DNA of 64,000 nt from Nageia nagi (GCA_050084985.1 JBITNC010000002.1:7936001-8000000), one strand, 5' to 3'. Shown: positions 25,001 to 36,156, counted from the stretch's first letter. Numbers and translations are program-made. Notes: generated by a model from the letters alone, not told the origin.

Positions 25001-25320
25001 TTTCAGTGTCGGCTCACCTTCATGCATAACTCTAGGAAAGGGGCTGCAAATGGGATGACGATGGCGATGGAGGAACCTGAGAAGAACACAACATCCTTTT
25101 TCAATATGTTGATCTCTATGTTGCGGATCTTCTCCCTCATCTGCATTAGGTCGACCGTTTACCAATCTATATCCCCAATGGTGGCAAATCCATGCTTTGA
25201 AAATCTAGCCCCTTGTGGTAAAGGTTCTTGCCTCTCACATATTGAGAGGATACAATCTTGTCTCAACATCTCTAGCTCCTTTGCACTCTCTCTGGCCGCA
25301 CTACTCTTCGAGCTAGTCAT
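22055..25320 (-). pseudogene. Uncharacterised long ORF, minus copy (broken)
   Basis: It starts at the ATG at 25318-25320 (MTSSKSSAARESAKELEMLR). A hydrophobic stretch SSIAIVIPFAAPFLELCM lies near residues 80-95. The best-preserved frame is 24253-24987: EAIKKAFQRS; FLGKEDGTKFRKEFFGFIVE then MGKGKKIRWIKVLSDTL; CYPKWKIERRWDSFFMRNDG then WEYEIYKDLKG. Next, in a second frame, come MPRYVSNRLVLMEMMRQLAY and LPIIVGEYQCSTWVD...ELERFHFKKMIVANHYEL. A Pro- and acid-rich linker (23400-23730) follows, then DEWGVDIDECLNVFNIDVRE, then INTGPLGIVGRKHTIIANID before a charged coiled-coil region. Block order and spacing match the plus copy at 15988-19270, at modest identity by eye. Several stops and frameshifts make it non-functional. 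Function unknown; the membrane-like segment and coiled coil leave an env-like role possible but unproven. Confidence 0.65.
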
Positions 25321-25699
25321 CTTGGTCGAGTGGGTGATGGGTGTCTCTGAAGGTGATGCGCGAGCCTACTTGGGGTGAGACTTCTCCAACGTTTCCCTAG
25401 CCATGCTTGCAAATGCCCCACATGTGCTTGGAAAGGTGATGGTGCAAATTTAGGGCTGCAATTTTGCTCTTCTTCCTCACTTGTGTGCAAAAATGAAAAG
25501 TGATATGAATTTGAGAAAAATAAGGGCTCCACCTTGTATGTATACAAATATTTCGATTTTTGCAAAACCTAATCAACCACCTTTATGAGAAACTCATTTC
25601 CAACCATCCACCTAACTGACCTAGGGATTTGTGTCAGACTCCAAAATCGATGCATTGTTGCCAAAAACTAGATGTGGGGTGAGAGCGGCTTCAAGGTGG

Positions 25700-26490
25700 G
25701 TGGATGCCCAAAAAAGACAAAATTTTGCCTTTTTGGATCACGTGCTCAACTTGGAAGTGCATGGCCTTTGGATGTTTGACATCCTGGCTCTCCCACTCAT
25801 TTGTCTTGATCTCATGTTCATGTTTTGACCTCGATTTGTCCCAAATTTGTCTTTCCCAAGGTCCAAACTTGGCAAATTTCATCTTTCAGCACATCCAAGA
25901 CACCTCTCAAGCCAAGCACATGTTTCAAAAAGATAACATTTTGTATTTTAGAAATATGTGCCCAACTCTCCAATCATGCCAGTTTGAGCGCATGTCCCAA
26001 AAAGACAAGATTGTTTTTTTAGATTTGTGTTGGGTTGCACTTGCCCAGTTTGGTTTGTTTTGAGCTTTTTGTTGCACATACCACATGAAGTCAAGATTTT
26101 GTCTTTTCAAACCATGTGCCTGCCCTTTTGATCATGCAAGAGTTGGATGCTAGCTTTGGACTTCCATGCCTTAGCCAAATTTTCGATCGAGATCAAATTG
26201 GACATCCCCCTACCTTGTGCGCATGCTCCCAAAAGACAAGATTTTGTCTTTTTGAGAGATGCGCTCATCACTTGAGTGTCTCATCTTTGCTTTTTTGCCT
26301 TCAGGTTCATCCTGGACAGCCTTCTAACTTGAGCACATGCCCCCAAAAGCCAAGATTTTGTCTTTTTGAAGGGTGCGCTTGGCTTGAAGATGCCCCAACT
26401 TGTCTTTCTCATCCTCCGTTCCAACCTGGCCAACTCCTAAGTCCAAGCGCACATCCTAGAAAGATAAAAATTTGTCTTTTTGAGGCATGG
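25700..26490. repeat. Array of about seven palindromic modules (copy 1)
   Basis: Modules centre near 25720, 25937, 26010, 26100, 26243, 26357 and 26470, about 70-220 bp apart. Each has a core like AAAAGACAAGATTTTGTCTTTT, which is self-complementary. Better ones are framed by GCGCATG(C/T)-like flanks on one side and GCATGCGC-like flanks on the other, so the hairpin arm extends further. The array lies upstream of the minus-copy ORF. Confidence 0.75.
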
Positions 26491-26767
26491 ATTGGGCCTT
26501 GGGATGGCCCAATTTCACTTGACTCAACTTGGACTTGACCTAGATTCCCTAACTTGGCCCATACTCGACTTTTAGTTTCCATAGTCAATTTTTTGGAATT
26601 TTAGACCTTGCTTGACATAACTAAGCCTGGATGAGTGATAATACTTAGGCTTGGAGTGATAAACGTGATAACCAGTAGCATGGAGTTCTCAAGTGGATGT
26701 GACAAAAATATGACACTGTGTGAACAACAGTTACTGAGGATCCCCAAAATCGCAGACTTTTGGGGCG

Positions 26768-28010
26768 TATTGTGTTAGTCACAACAGAATGCACATAGGC
26801 ATTCAAAATAATCGCAAGAAACAATCTAGAAATTTTCCACCTTGGTAGATCAGGATTGAAAACACTAGCACATGTGCAAACTTCTTTATCTTCCAACTCG
26901 TTTACAGGGATGTGTTTGAAGTACAATAACTGGGAACACCAAGAGTTCAGTATAATAAAAAAAATTAACATCAAACTTGAATAAATTCGAAGTAAAACTC
27001 CCAGAAAACAAGGCCCTCCAACCAATCAATGCCAAACATATATATCACACAGTGAACGGATGATCATTTCAAAGGATAAACGATTGCTGCATGCTAAGGT
27101 CTAATCTCAAGTCAGAGGTTTGGAAAGCAGAGAAACTCCATACAAACCTCAAGTACTTGTAAAATTAGAATGGAAATTATTTTTAGCATGCAATGTAATT
27201 TTAGTAGTTTCACTTCCAAGTAAACTAGAATTAGACATAGAACTTCTTATATAAGGAGATATCGATTGAATGCATGCACTTCAGTGTGAACAACAGCATG
27301 TACTTCGGTTGATACACTGAGTTTGTTTTGCAATTAAATAAAACTTCCACTCAAGTACCACTATTATCTTTCTCTTTGGGAGTTTCTTTGTTGGTCTGTA
27401 ACTCTGAAGGTCTGTTTAAATCTAACACCAAAACTGACAGACTGGTATATTGGCTCATAATAATACCAACATCCAATCCCAAAAGGCCTGATTAATTGGA
27501 TTTCCTAGAGCAGATAGGAGGAGCCTCTGCTACACAGTTCAACAATAGTAACACAATAAGCCCTTGAACACAAATGCTATCGAAAAATGTCATTATAAAC
27601 CTTTGAAAATATCAAATTTCAATATTTGTGCCAGCTTAAAAAGACTTGCAATATTGATGGTCACCCAAAAGAACTGTAATGAGTTCAGTTTTTAGCATCA
27701 TTTCTACCCAGAATGCTAACCATAGACAACAACCTCAATTAGAAATGGCCACATCATCTTCAAGAACTCGACAGAAGAAATAACATCATAACATGCAGAA
27801 AACCACAGCTGAAAATCACCATATTATAATTAACATTAAGAGTATAATTATAGTTCACTTTTTTTTTAATTACATCCAGATAAATTTGATATTAATCAAA
27901 AAAATTCCAGAATTTTGAAAAGGCCTCTTGGAACCTTACACATTTTCAAATAGTTATGAAAGTATACAAAATCTGTTGATAATTATTATATATGTCTATC
28001 CCAGTACAAA
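26768..28010. other. Non-coding stretch
   Basis: No coding region can be supported. Frames on either strand are short, hydrophobic and lack domain character. There are scattered A/T tracts and no clear repeat pair. Confidence 0.4.
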
Positions 28011-28014
28011 ACAA

Positions 28015-28165
28015 AGCATAACTGCTAGAAAAACAATGCATATCCTTCAGACTATCAGGCTGTATACTTCATACATAAAAACAAAGCATATTCTTCATAC
28101 AATCGAACTCTGTACTTCATACAAAAAACAAAGCATATATACTTCATATCTATCAGACTATAGAA
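28015..28165. repeat. Short degenerate tandem repeat
   Basis: Three to four copies of a unit of about 45-50 bp built on ACAAAGCATAT...CTTCATAC...ATC(A/G)GACT. No gene is associated. Confidence 0.55.
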
Positions 28166-28284
28166 GGTACATATATAGTTCATCCAAAAATGAAGCAGGC
28201 CCTTTTCTTTCTTTACTTTATATTTTTCTTTGATTTTAGACAGGTTTCTCTAAAAAACAAAGCAACAGATGATAGAACTCCATG

Positions 28285-28425
28285 AAAACCCTCGCATTGT
28301 GGATATGGGCCAGGACCAATGTCCTTCAAGTTTCCACGGCAAGATCTTCAAGAGCTCTACTCACTTTGTGGATACTGGCCCACACCAATAATCTTCAGGT
28401 TTCCCTGACGATATTTTTGAGAGCT
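28285..28425. repeat. Tandem duplication of about 75-80 bp
   Basis: Two units share TTGTGGATA(T/C)(G/T)GGCC, CACCAAT and CTTCA(A/G)GTTTCC(A/C), then AAGAGCTCT or GAGAGCTCT. A small local duplication in non-coding DNA. Confidence 0.5.
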
Positions 28426-28429
28426 CTCA

Positions 28430-29640
28430 TATGGAAGAAACCCTCTCCCCCAAGACATCCTCGCTCAGAGCTTCATCAGGCCCTCATCACTTAGTACATC
28501 ATCACTTGGAGAATCTACACTTGTCTTCATCCATCTATCTTTGATGTCTTCCTCCTCCTTCACCCTGCTTTCTATTGCATATGGATCATAGACTATCGTT
28601 CAGTGGCTGGTGTGTAGTGCATAAACAGAAGACTCTCTGCTTTGCTTTGCAGATGGATTTAGAAGGCTCCTTGTGCCACTTGGTAAGATTGGCCCAAACT
28701 CATATCTTCAATGCTCGTCTTCAATCGCTTGTTGCAGGCTGCAGGCTTTTGATCTTCATGTAATATCTACCTTATCCGTCCATTGCCAAAGCAAGATATC
28801 CGCATCCCTCTGCATTCATTCCAGACCCACCATTCAATCATTCATGGCATTAATCAAACCCAGATGTCACCGTACACAGCTCAGCATTCAGGCCTTTTTA
28901 CTACAGTATTTGCATCCACCGTTCACCATTGCCCATTCCTATGTGGATCTTAAAACAAAACAACTTCATCAAAGTGCTATCTTCCATGCTCAGCCGTGTT
29001 CTTCTCTTCATCCTCCGACTCCCACAAGTTTCATAACCCGCAGATCACCAAGGGGGAGAAGGCACCATTAGGGTTTTAATTTATCAAATTTGCCCCAACC
29101 CCTTATAGTTCACTCTAATTACCACTAGGAGTATACGTCACTCTAATTACCACCTAAGAGTATACTTACAGTTTTTCATTAAGCTATTTATTTCTTGTGA
29201 GAAAGAATTATTTTACCATTATTACATTTAACAATCGAGGTACATTAGACCGACATGACAGAAAAATCAGATATGAGTTTAGGTATAGAATCATACTTGT
29301 CACAAACTGTTGATTTCATTACACTCATCTAGAATTCCAAACAGAATTTTCAAACATGTGACAAAACACAAAGGGGACCATAAAGTCGCCATATTGAATC
29401 ACTCCCAAGTCCCAAAGCCATTGAATTATTTGACATTGAAGTATTTTGGGTTCCATTCAACATGGAATAGCCAGAAAGCTATAACTCAGTATATTCTATG
29501 CGAAAAAGTGTTGATACAACATATCGTATGTAGGCCTATGACAGCTTCCAATATTCTCCAACCATTTTACTTAGCCAAATCGATAATAAAAATACTTTAT
29601 CCCACTTTTAACGATGAAGCGCATTACATAATCATACATA
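28430..29640. other. Non-coding stretch with no recognised gene
   Basis: Several short plus-strand frames exist (for example 28673-29071), but they have no recognisable domain and biased low-complexity composition. I see nothing I can support. Confidence 0.35.
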
Positions 29641-29648
29641 GCAATACT

Positions 29649-30395
29649 TGATCCGGAAACCCTAACATAAGAGTTCACTTCAGATCTCACACTTTATTTA
29701 TTTTTATGCTTGCGGAAATAAAAATGCACACCAAAGCAATCACACCAAATGATGTACACACATATTTACCTTGGTTCGATTGATGTGGTCTACATCCAAC
29801 AAATTGCGATCCATTATTGTAGGTACCTTTTACAATGTTCTTTGCATGATCTTTTGACTTCATCCTCTTGTTTTTTCAAAGCGAAATCATACGATCACTG
29901 TAGGCCGCTACTGAATCTTTTACTGCATCATGGCGATTATGTCATCCACTTCTTTTCTCATGGCAATGATGTCGTCCATGGTCTTCTTCTTCCATGACAA
30001 TAATGTTGTTCGTGGATTTTTTATCACAAAATTATGTAGATTTTGGAATTCAATCCCATCCTTAGTTTCATGGACATAATTTCATCCATGGTGTTCACAA
30101 TGCAGTGGAATTTTACATCCTCTACACACTCTCCCACTTGGGTGGAAAACCCACTAAAAGGAATTTTACCTTTCCCCTCCCCATTAGTCTCCTTTTATAA
30201 CATTAAGGGGCTTTAAAAATGGAGTTTAAGTGATTACATAATATAATACCAATCTTGGGTATTTTCCCCTTTTACAATATATGCTCTCATCCTCCAAACA
30301 AAATTCTCCTCCATTTGCGATTCTTGTAGTATCTCTCCTTGATTTTAGAACTCCATTGATTTGGTCAATAGCTGTTAATTTTAATACCATATAAC
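29649..30395 (-). mobile_element. Partial minus-strand LTR element (3' LTR, PPT and PBS-like site)
   Basis: On the minus strand a purine tract CCAAGTGGGAGAG (30129-30141) is followed by TGTGTAGAGG, giving an LTR at about 30128 down to 29649 that ends GTTTCCGGATCA. Its U5-like end contains AACCAAGGTAAATATGTGTG and TTTATTTCCGCAAGC, wording common in plant Copia LTRs. A TGGTATTAA primer-site-like motif lies at 30381-30389. The interior is only about 250 bp, and I see no matching 5' LTR to the right. It is a truncated, non-coding element. Confidence 0.45.
29929..30095. repeat. CATGG-type short repeats inside the LTR
   Basis: Four irregular copies at 29929, 29959, 29993 and 30069 of CATGGCAATGATGTCGTCCATGG-like sequence. 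Each is nearly self-complementary (CATGGACGACAT against ATGTCGTCCATG), so each could fold. Confidence 0.55.
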
Positions 30396-30469
30396 CAACT
30401 CCCACGATAAACAAATATTCAATCGAACACCAACATTATACCATATACCAATAATAGGGCAGCTTGCAT

Positions 30470-31020
30470 GTGGTGGTGCCACTTGGCACCCTTGACCTTG
30501 TTGACCGACGCTTAAAGTCTCGTTGAGTGGCAAACGGTCTAGATCTCTAGCTGGCGGCAAGTGGAGGTGGTCTCATGCACCAGAGGCTCCCCAAGTGCGT
30601 GGGCAGCTAAGAGTTGGCGGTCAATAGCTAATGATTTGGCCGCTAGGGCTCTGACGTTGGTCGACGGCTTCCAAACTGTTGTCGACACCCACCACGTAGT
30701 CCACGTCGACATCGGTCCCACATGTCGGCTTCTTCTAAAACGATGAATCCTCCATGTCATCAAAACTCCCTTTGACCACGACTTGTGATCACCTCCATGC
30801 ACATACGGTGTTCCCCAAAATGTCTAATGGTTGATGTTTTATGGCAGACAGATTGGAGGTCGACGACCAAGGACACATCGGTAGGCTTCACGTGAGGGCG
30901 GTCATCCGCCTTTGACCTCTATGGCTTCCCAAGCCGCTTCTCCACGTTGGTTGGTGCTCCTCCTCTCCATACGCAAGTTTGGAGAGTTGCTACTCACCAT
31001 TAGGTCCCACCAATAGAATT
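30470..31020. other. GC-rich patch in AT-rich surroundings
   Basis: The composition shifts sharply, with many CG dinucleotides (GTCGACGACCAAGG, CCACGTCGACATCGG). Open frames on both strands (30539-30802 minus, 30561-30746 plus) mirror each other and lack domain features. It may be an LTR or promoter fragment; unassigned. Confidence 0.4.
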
Positions 31021-31920
31021 TAAAATGGTTTTAAATTTAAATATTTACCTTTTCGATTTTAAAAATAATAATCTTTAATTATTATTTTTTCGAAACTTGA
31101 AGGATGGATATTTCATCGACTATAGCTCCATTTTTATTGCCATTCGAAGCATCGAGATTCTGGAGAAGAGGACTTCGACATCGAGCACTTTAATTGAACT
31201 AAAGAGGAACTTCATTTTTTCACCTTTTTTTAATAACTCCGAATTCCATTTCGGATCAATACTGGACCCTCATTACCTCAATCTACAGGCATGGGAATCA
31301 GCAAACGTTTTCCAACAGGACTTGACTTGGTTCGCCAAACAAACCCACTCAACTTGTATTGAAATATCCATGTTCATTTAGGATCAGCAAATCTGTGTGA
31401 GACTTGTCTAAGCAAACAAGAAAAGTTATTTTCGTTCATTACAGGGTATCACTAAGAGCAGTAGATGACAGCTAATCAATACTTAGGAAACTGTTCAATC
31501 ACATGCAGTTTTGGTAGTGTAACTGTTAGAATTTCAGAAAACAGTTAACTAATATGTGGTGGACATGGTAGGACATAGCATAATGGAGTGTTGAAGAAAT
31601 ATAAAAATGATTTTGAGATCTCAATGGTGCTTCCAAATAATATCCCGCTCCTCCCAGGACAGGAGTAATTAGAAATTATCTTGGGAAAAATATACCCTAA
31701 TTCTCCCTAGGCCTTGGCAAGCGCTCCAACAATTAAACAAAAGTTCTCATACTATGTTAAGGAGTTCCCAATCATGTAAACTTGAAATTCAATATACTTT
31801 CAAGTAAAGGAAACTTTTAAGATTCTTGTTGACATCATCACCTCTGCTCAACAGATGGCCTAGAATATTCAAAGCATTATTTCAGATGTCAAAAACTTGT
31901 TATTCAGGTTTAAGGAACAA
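31021..31920. other. Non-coding stretch
   Basis: One 94-codon plus-strand frame (31097-31381) has no recognisable motif. The rest has no usable frame. Confidence 0.35.
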
Positions 31921-31922
31921 AA

Positions 31923-32035
31923 GGTGTCTCACATCAGGCATGCTGACAATGCCGTAGAAAATAGATTAACAAACATTGGTGTCTCCTCACATTAGACATG
32001 GTAGCAATGCTGTGGCGAATAGATTAACAAATATT
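31923..32035. repeat. Tandem duplication, 55-58 bp
   Basis: Unit 1 is 31923-31977 and unit 2 is 31978-32035. They share GGTGTCTC, CACAT(C/T)AG(G/A)CATG and AATAGATTAACAAA(C/T)ATT. Confidence 0.7.
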
Positions 32036-32532
32036 GGTGTTCATTAGACAACTCTTTAGATGACATACAAACAAAGGCCAATCTTTAATTCGTAAAAAGG
32101 AACACACGGATTGCTTTAGCACTTCCCCATATAATTATCCTTCTAAAATCTAACTTTTTTGCTCCCGAGGTTGAATGTGTTGTCAGCCAATCTACATATG
32201 TCCTTTACCAGTGCCATAGAATATGGCTTTGTTGGTGTGAGAGGGAAATGAACAATTGTCCCATTCTCAATTTGAGGTACAATAACAAACAGCCAAACAT
32301 GAAGATACTGTCTCAATCATTCAAACAGCTGATGGGAAAGCTTGAGGCAGACGTAAATGTGTGATAGGGGAAACAGAGAGTTGTAAAATCATTGGAAACT
32401 TTAGGTCTTAGGGCATTTAAGGTGTGTAGGCAGAAAGAGAAAAGGAGCAGGATGGTGGGCAAAGACTATTCTGAAGAGTTTGGAAGTGATTAATCAGACA
32501 ATGCCAGTGGATACACCGAATAAGGCAAGAGA

Positions 32533-32844
32533 ATGAGGAATATCGGTGCAAAATTAACACGATGTGGGTGGATAAAACAGGTGCAGGCAGTGAAGTGCCA
32601 AACTCTAACCAGACAGAACCTACATGAATTTTCCAAGGATATGGCAGCCAAAAAGCTTCTGTCCTACTTTTCTGCAAATAATCTGTACAATGTAGTGGTT
32701 CTTCATCACTCCGAGGTAAATAAGAAAACTGAATTCTGCATTAATCAGATGTTTAAGGCACTGGCTACTGTTGGTCATGGAGTAAGAGAGATCTTAGCTC
32801 AGATTGCCACCCAAGAGCCAACTGTGATTTCTGAAGATTCTTGA
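32533..32844 (+). other. Unrecognised 103-codon ORF, possible gene fragment
   Basis: ATG-started frame MRNIGAKLTRCGWIKQVQAV ending in EPTVISEDS and a stop. Its composition is more protein-like than the surrounding frames, with balanced charged and hydrophobic residues and a possible helical stretch INQMFKALATVGHGVREILA. I recognise no family and see no neighbouring exon, so it could be a retroposed fragment or chance. Confidence 0.25.
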
Positions 32845-33386
32845 GTATGATTCTGACAAAGAAGATGCATAGATAAATGTGGTAGGCTCTATAAGTGCTC
32901 TGTTTTTTTCTGCACATGACTTCTATTTTGATGCATGTTGATTAACGAGGATGGGGCTCTATTGTGATGGATGCAGACTTTCTAATGCATAAGTATATCC
33001 TAAATCATCAATTTTGATGCATCTCTGTTTGCCTTTCAAGCAGCTAATGTGTTCTGGGCATGTAAAGAGTGGAAAGTGAGTGTTTTGGTATGCTCGCTTT
33101 TAGTCCACTTTTTGCTTTTGTGTGTGCATGAAATGGATAGCCTCCTCAGTTCTGCTGAAAATGATTAACGGTTGGTTGACTGGTGGTGGCTGGACAATGG
33201 CCGGGAACATGGTAACTGTAAATATGGATGTGCTAATGGTGATGGGAACTTGAATCAGGCAAAGATAACATTTTGTTTCTGTCATCATTGAAGATATTGG
33301 AACGGCCCTCTGCCCAGAACTGTTCAGTACAATGGGGCAATGACATCATACTGAAGGATTTCTACTTTTTGGTTTGTCCTTGTATT

Positions 33387-33676
33387 TGTAAGGCCCAGTA
33401 TAAGGATGCAAATACAAAAATAGTATTAACTCCAAAAATCAAGTTTACATTCCAAATTGATAAACATAAAAAGAAGGGGAAGGATACATAACTCCTTCAA
33501 GAAACCCTACAAACTCCTAATAACTCTTCAACCTCCAAATGACACTTAGACTTCTAAATGACATGGAATTTCTTCCACTTACAAATATGAAAAATATTAA
33601 ATATTTGCACACTTACACACCTAAATCTAATAATATTTACAATCAACCTTAATCCTTAAGGATTAAGTTTTCAACA
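33387..33676 (-). repeat. 3' LTR (minus) of the 33-36 kb element
   Basis: Matches 35858-36156, for example AAAATAGTATTAACTCCAAA, TTTACATTCCAAATTGATAA and CTAATAATATTTACAATCAA. Confidence 0.85.
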
Positions 33677-35842
33677 TTCCCCCCTTAATCCGAAATGGAT
33701 TAAGAAAGAAATGAAAATAAAAAGGATGTGCCTCAAGGTATGTAGAATATTCTTCACCAACAAAGATAAGCAATCTCCACTTAATCTGAAGGGGTGAAAA
33801 TGCTGCAAAATAAGTCTTCTTCACAAGGGCATCTGCAAAGTGTCTCAAACCAAACAAGAAGAGTAGTGGATGAAGTCCGATAATAATGAAGTGCAACCAA
33901 GTCTCCTCCAAGAAAGCATTTTCTTCAACATAGGTCATTCCAAGGAAGATGAAAGCTCCACAAAAAAGAACTTGAACCAATCACCAATAAATCTCTCTCG
34001 AATGAAGAGAAACAAGGTGTGAAGAATAAATTCTCCACCATGAATCCAGAAATATGTGCACAAAGAAACACATACTAAGTCTCTCACATATAGCACACAT
34101 AAGATGTGATCTCCCACATTCACACCATATGATCTATCTCATACACTTGATTCAAAGCTCATCAAAGAAGTCATACCAAAGGAGCATGAAGAAAAGTTAC
34201 CTCGACAACCAAATTTCTCCACACATGAAATCATGAAGAAAGGTGCTTAGTAATCAAGATTTCTTCAACCACAAACTAGCTCCAAAACTCTAACAATTTT
34301 GGCATCATCAAAGAAACCCCACCCCCCACCCCCTCAACATGTGCTACACTTCCATGGTGCAAGGTTGACATTACTATCAAAACTTTAGCCAACAATCAAA
34401 GGCATTAGGACTAATATGGCATTGCTATCAGAACACTAGCCAATCAATAGACCCAAACATCTCCACCTTTGAATCACAACTCAAAAGGACTAGTAGAAAA
34501 TGTGAAGTAAGAGTAACATAACCATTTTCAAAAAATAGCTACAATATGATACCAAGTCTTCAAAAATATTAAAAATGTGAGTATGTAGCAATACCTTCAA
34601 AATAATGGAGGACACCATCTTCATCTTCAAGGGTGACTATAGCAAAAATGCCATCTATATCACCTTTGTAACAAGATAAAGAGCATCTCCAACAAGGCAC
34701 TACTCAACTCAACCAAATAAATACAAATATATGGTTTCACATTCAAAGGGCATCAAAAAAAACATATTTTCAACATCAAAATCCTCCAACAAAATTGTCT
34801 TACAATGAAAAATATGAAATTTCCAAAAAAATTGGAAATCAAGTAAGGTAATATAATATCCTTCAATATAAATGTTCTCAGTAATATTCCTCCAAAAATG
34901 AGAAGATACCTAGAACTCAATACCTTCATGATAAAGGTCTTAAAATTTTGAATCTATAGCAAAAACTTTCATTGAAATTGGACTAAATTTGCTCAACTTA
35001 TGGCCAAAAATACCTTGTAAAATTTTAAATAGGCCCAAAAAACTAAAAAAACCACAAAAAGTAGAGTCAACTAATCAAAATGCTGATTGGATTCTGACTA
35101 GGTGGACAACTGATGCATGTGCTGACTAGGCAGGTCTGAAGAGCCCATGTGGGCTCCATGGTGGCATAAACGGTGCATGTCAGGCTGGTAAGAGGCGGCA
35201 GGTATGGTCTGCATGGTGAAACGGCAAGTCCATGAAGGGTGATAGGATGTCAATGGGCTAGACGCATGGGCTCCATGATGTGATTTGTCCACATATCTAT
35301 ACAAGGACACAGGCATCAATAGTTCTACACAGCATCAACGGGTCGAAGAGGGTGCATTTCAAGTAGACACAGAGATCACGCAACCAAGAGACGGTCCATG
35401 ATAGCAATTGAGACAACACTCTCCACATGCCAGTAGGTAGGGAACGAGTTGAAACGGTGCACGCATGCTCTTCAACCACCAAAACGGGTACAGCCACACG
35501 ATAGGGTTTCACAATGTATAGATTGCATGACAGTCACACGCTTCACGCAGATTTGTGAAATTGGCAAGGTTACCATGAAAATAGCGCCAACCAAATTAAA
35601 AACACACCAAAACCAGTCCTCAAAACCCCAACACAGGCTGAAACTTCAAACGTATGTAACTTGCACAAATGGGTTCCAAGTCCAGCGATCCAAAAGTCAA
35701 AAATGACAAGAACGAAAATGAGTACATCCAAAAATGAGGTCAAAAATAGATTTAGACAAAGGGATACAAAGAAAAACAGCGGAGAAAAACTGAAGGATGA
35801 AAAGGGCAATGGAGATCACATATTTGCAAGAAGAGAGAGCCA

Positions 35843-35856
35843 GAGCTCTAATACCA
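35843..35856 (-). promoter_or_regulatory. Primer-binding site (tRNA-iMet type)
   Basis: TGGTATTAGAGCTC on the minus strand, one base from the 5' LTR, with one change from the canonical TGGTATCAGAGC. Confidence 0.8.
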
Positions 35857-35857
35857 C

Positions 35858-36156
35858 TGTGAGGCCCAATATAAAGATGCAAATCCAAAAATAGTATTAA
35901 CTCCAAAAGCTAAGTTTACATTCCAAATTGATAAACACAAAAAGAAGGAGAAGTATACGCAACTCCTTCAAAAAACCTTAAAAACTCCTAATGACTTTTC
36001 AACTTCCTAATGACACTTAGACTTCTAAATAACATGTGGAATTTCTTCCACTCACAAATATGAAAAATACTAAATATTGAATATTTGCGCGTACACACAC
36101 CTAAGTCTAATAATATTTACAATCAACCTTAATCCCTAAGGATTAGGTTTCCAACA
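35858..36156 (-). repeat. 5' LTR (minus) of the 33-36 kb element
   Basis: About 299 bp, partner of 33387-33676. It ends at the GTATT target duplication. Confidence 0.85.

Larger units (their letters stand above)
21085..26767 (-). mobile_element. Element with unknown ORF, hairpin array and LTR-like end (copy 1)
   Basis: In minus-strand order: a palindrome array (26490-25700), an ORF of unknown family (25320 to about 22055), then a 1-kb segment (22057-21085) starting TGATGAAG and ending CCCAACA. Both outer parts match the ORF-less copy at 38650-41214, including the extreme edges: GTTGGG(G/T)G(G/C)TTTTTCTTT on the left and CCA/C-CAAAATCGCAG...TTTGGGGC on the right. A 5-bp GTGTT occurs at both edges (21084-21088 and 26772-26776) as a weak target-duplication candidate. 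It has no pol genes and is non-autonomous. Confidence 0.55.
33387..36156 (-). mobile_element. Non-autonomous minus-strand LTR retrotransposon
   Basis: A perfect 5-bp target duplication GTATT (33382-33386 and 36157-36161) brackets it. LTRs are 33387-33676 and 35858-36156 (about 290-300 bp, highly similar). Read on the minus strand they start TGTTGGAAACC or TGTTGAAAACT and end in GGGCCTCACA or GGGCCTTACA. A primer site TGGTATTAGAGCTC (35843-35856, minus) follows the 5' LTR by one base, and the purine tract AAGGGGGGAA precedes the 3' LTR. The interior of about 2.2 kb has no gag or pol I can recognise, so it depends on proteins from another element. Confidence 0.85.

Noticed and set aside
25631-26538. 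Similar repetitive ORFs in copy 1
   Set aside because: Same palindrome artefact. Peptide repeats follow the DNA hairpins, not a protein family.
26645-27025. 126-codon minus-strand ORF
   Set aside because: It overlaps the end of the copy 1 element, is hydrophobic without motif, and probably opens by chance.
28673-29071. 132-codon plus-strand ORF
   Set aside because: Composition is His/Ser/Pro-biased without motif and there is no supporting exon structure.
30539-30802. ORFs on both strands in the GC-rich patch
   Set aside because: Mirror-image open frames in GC-rich DNA with few stops; no domain or start context.
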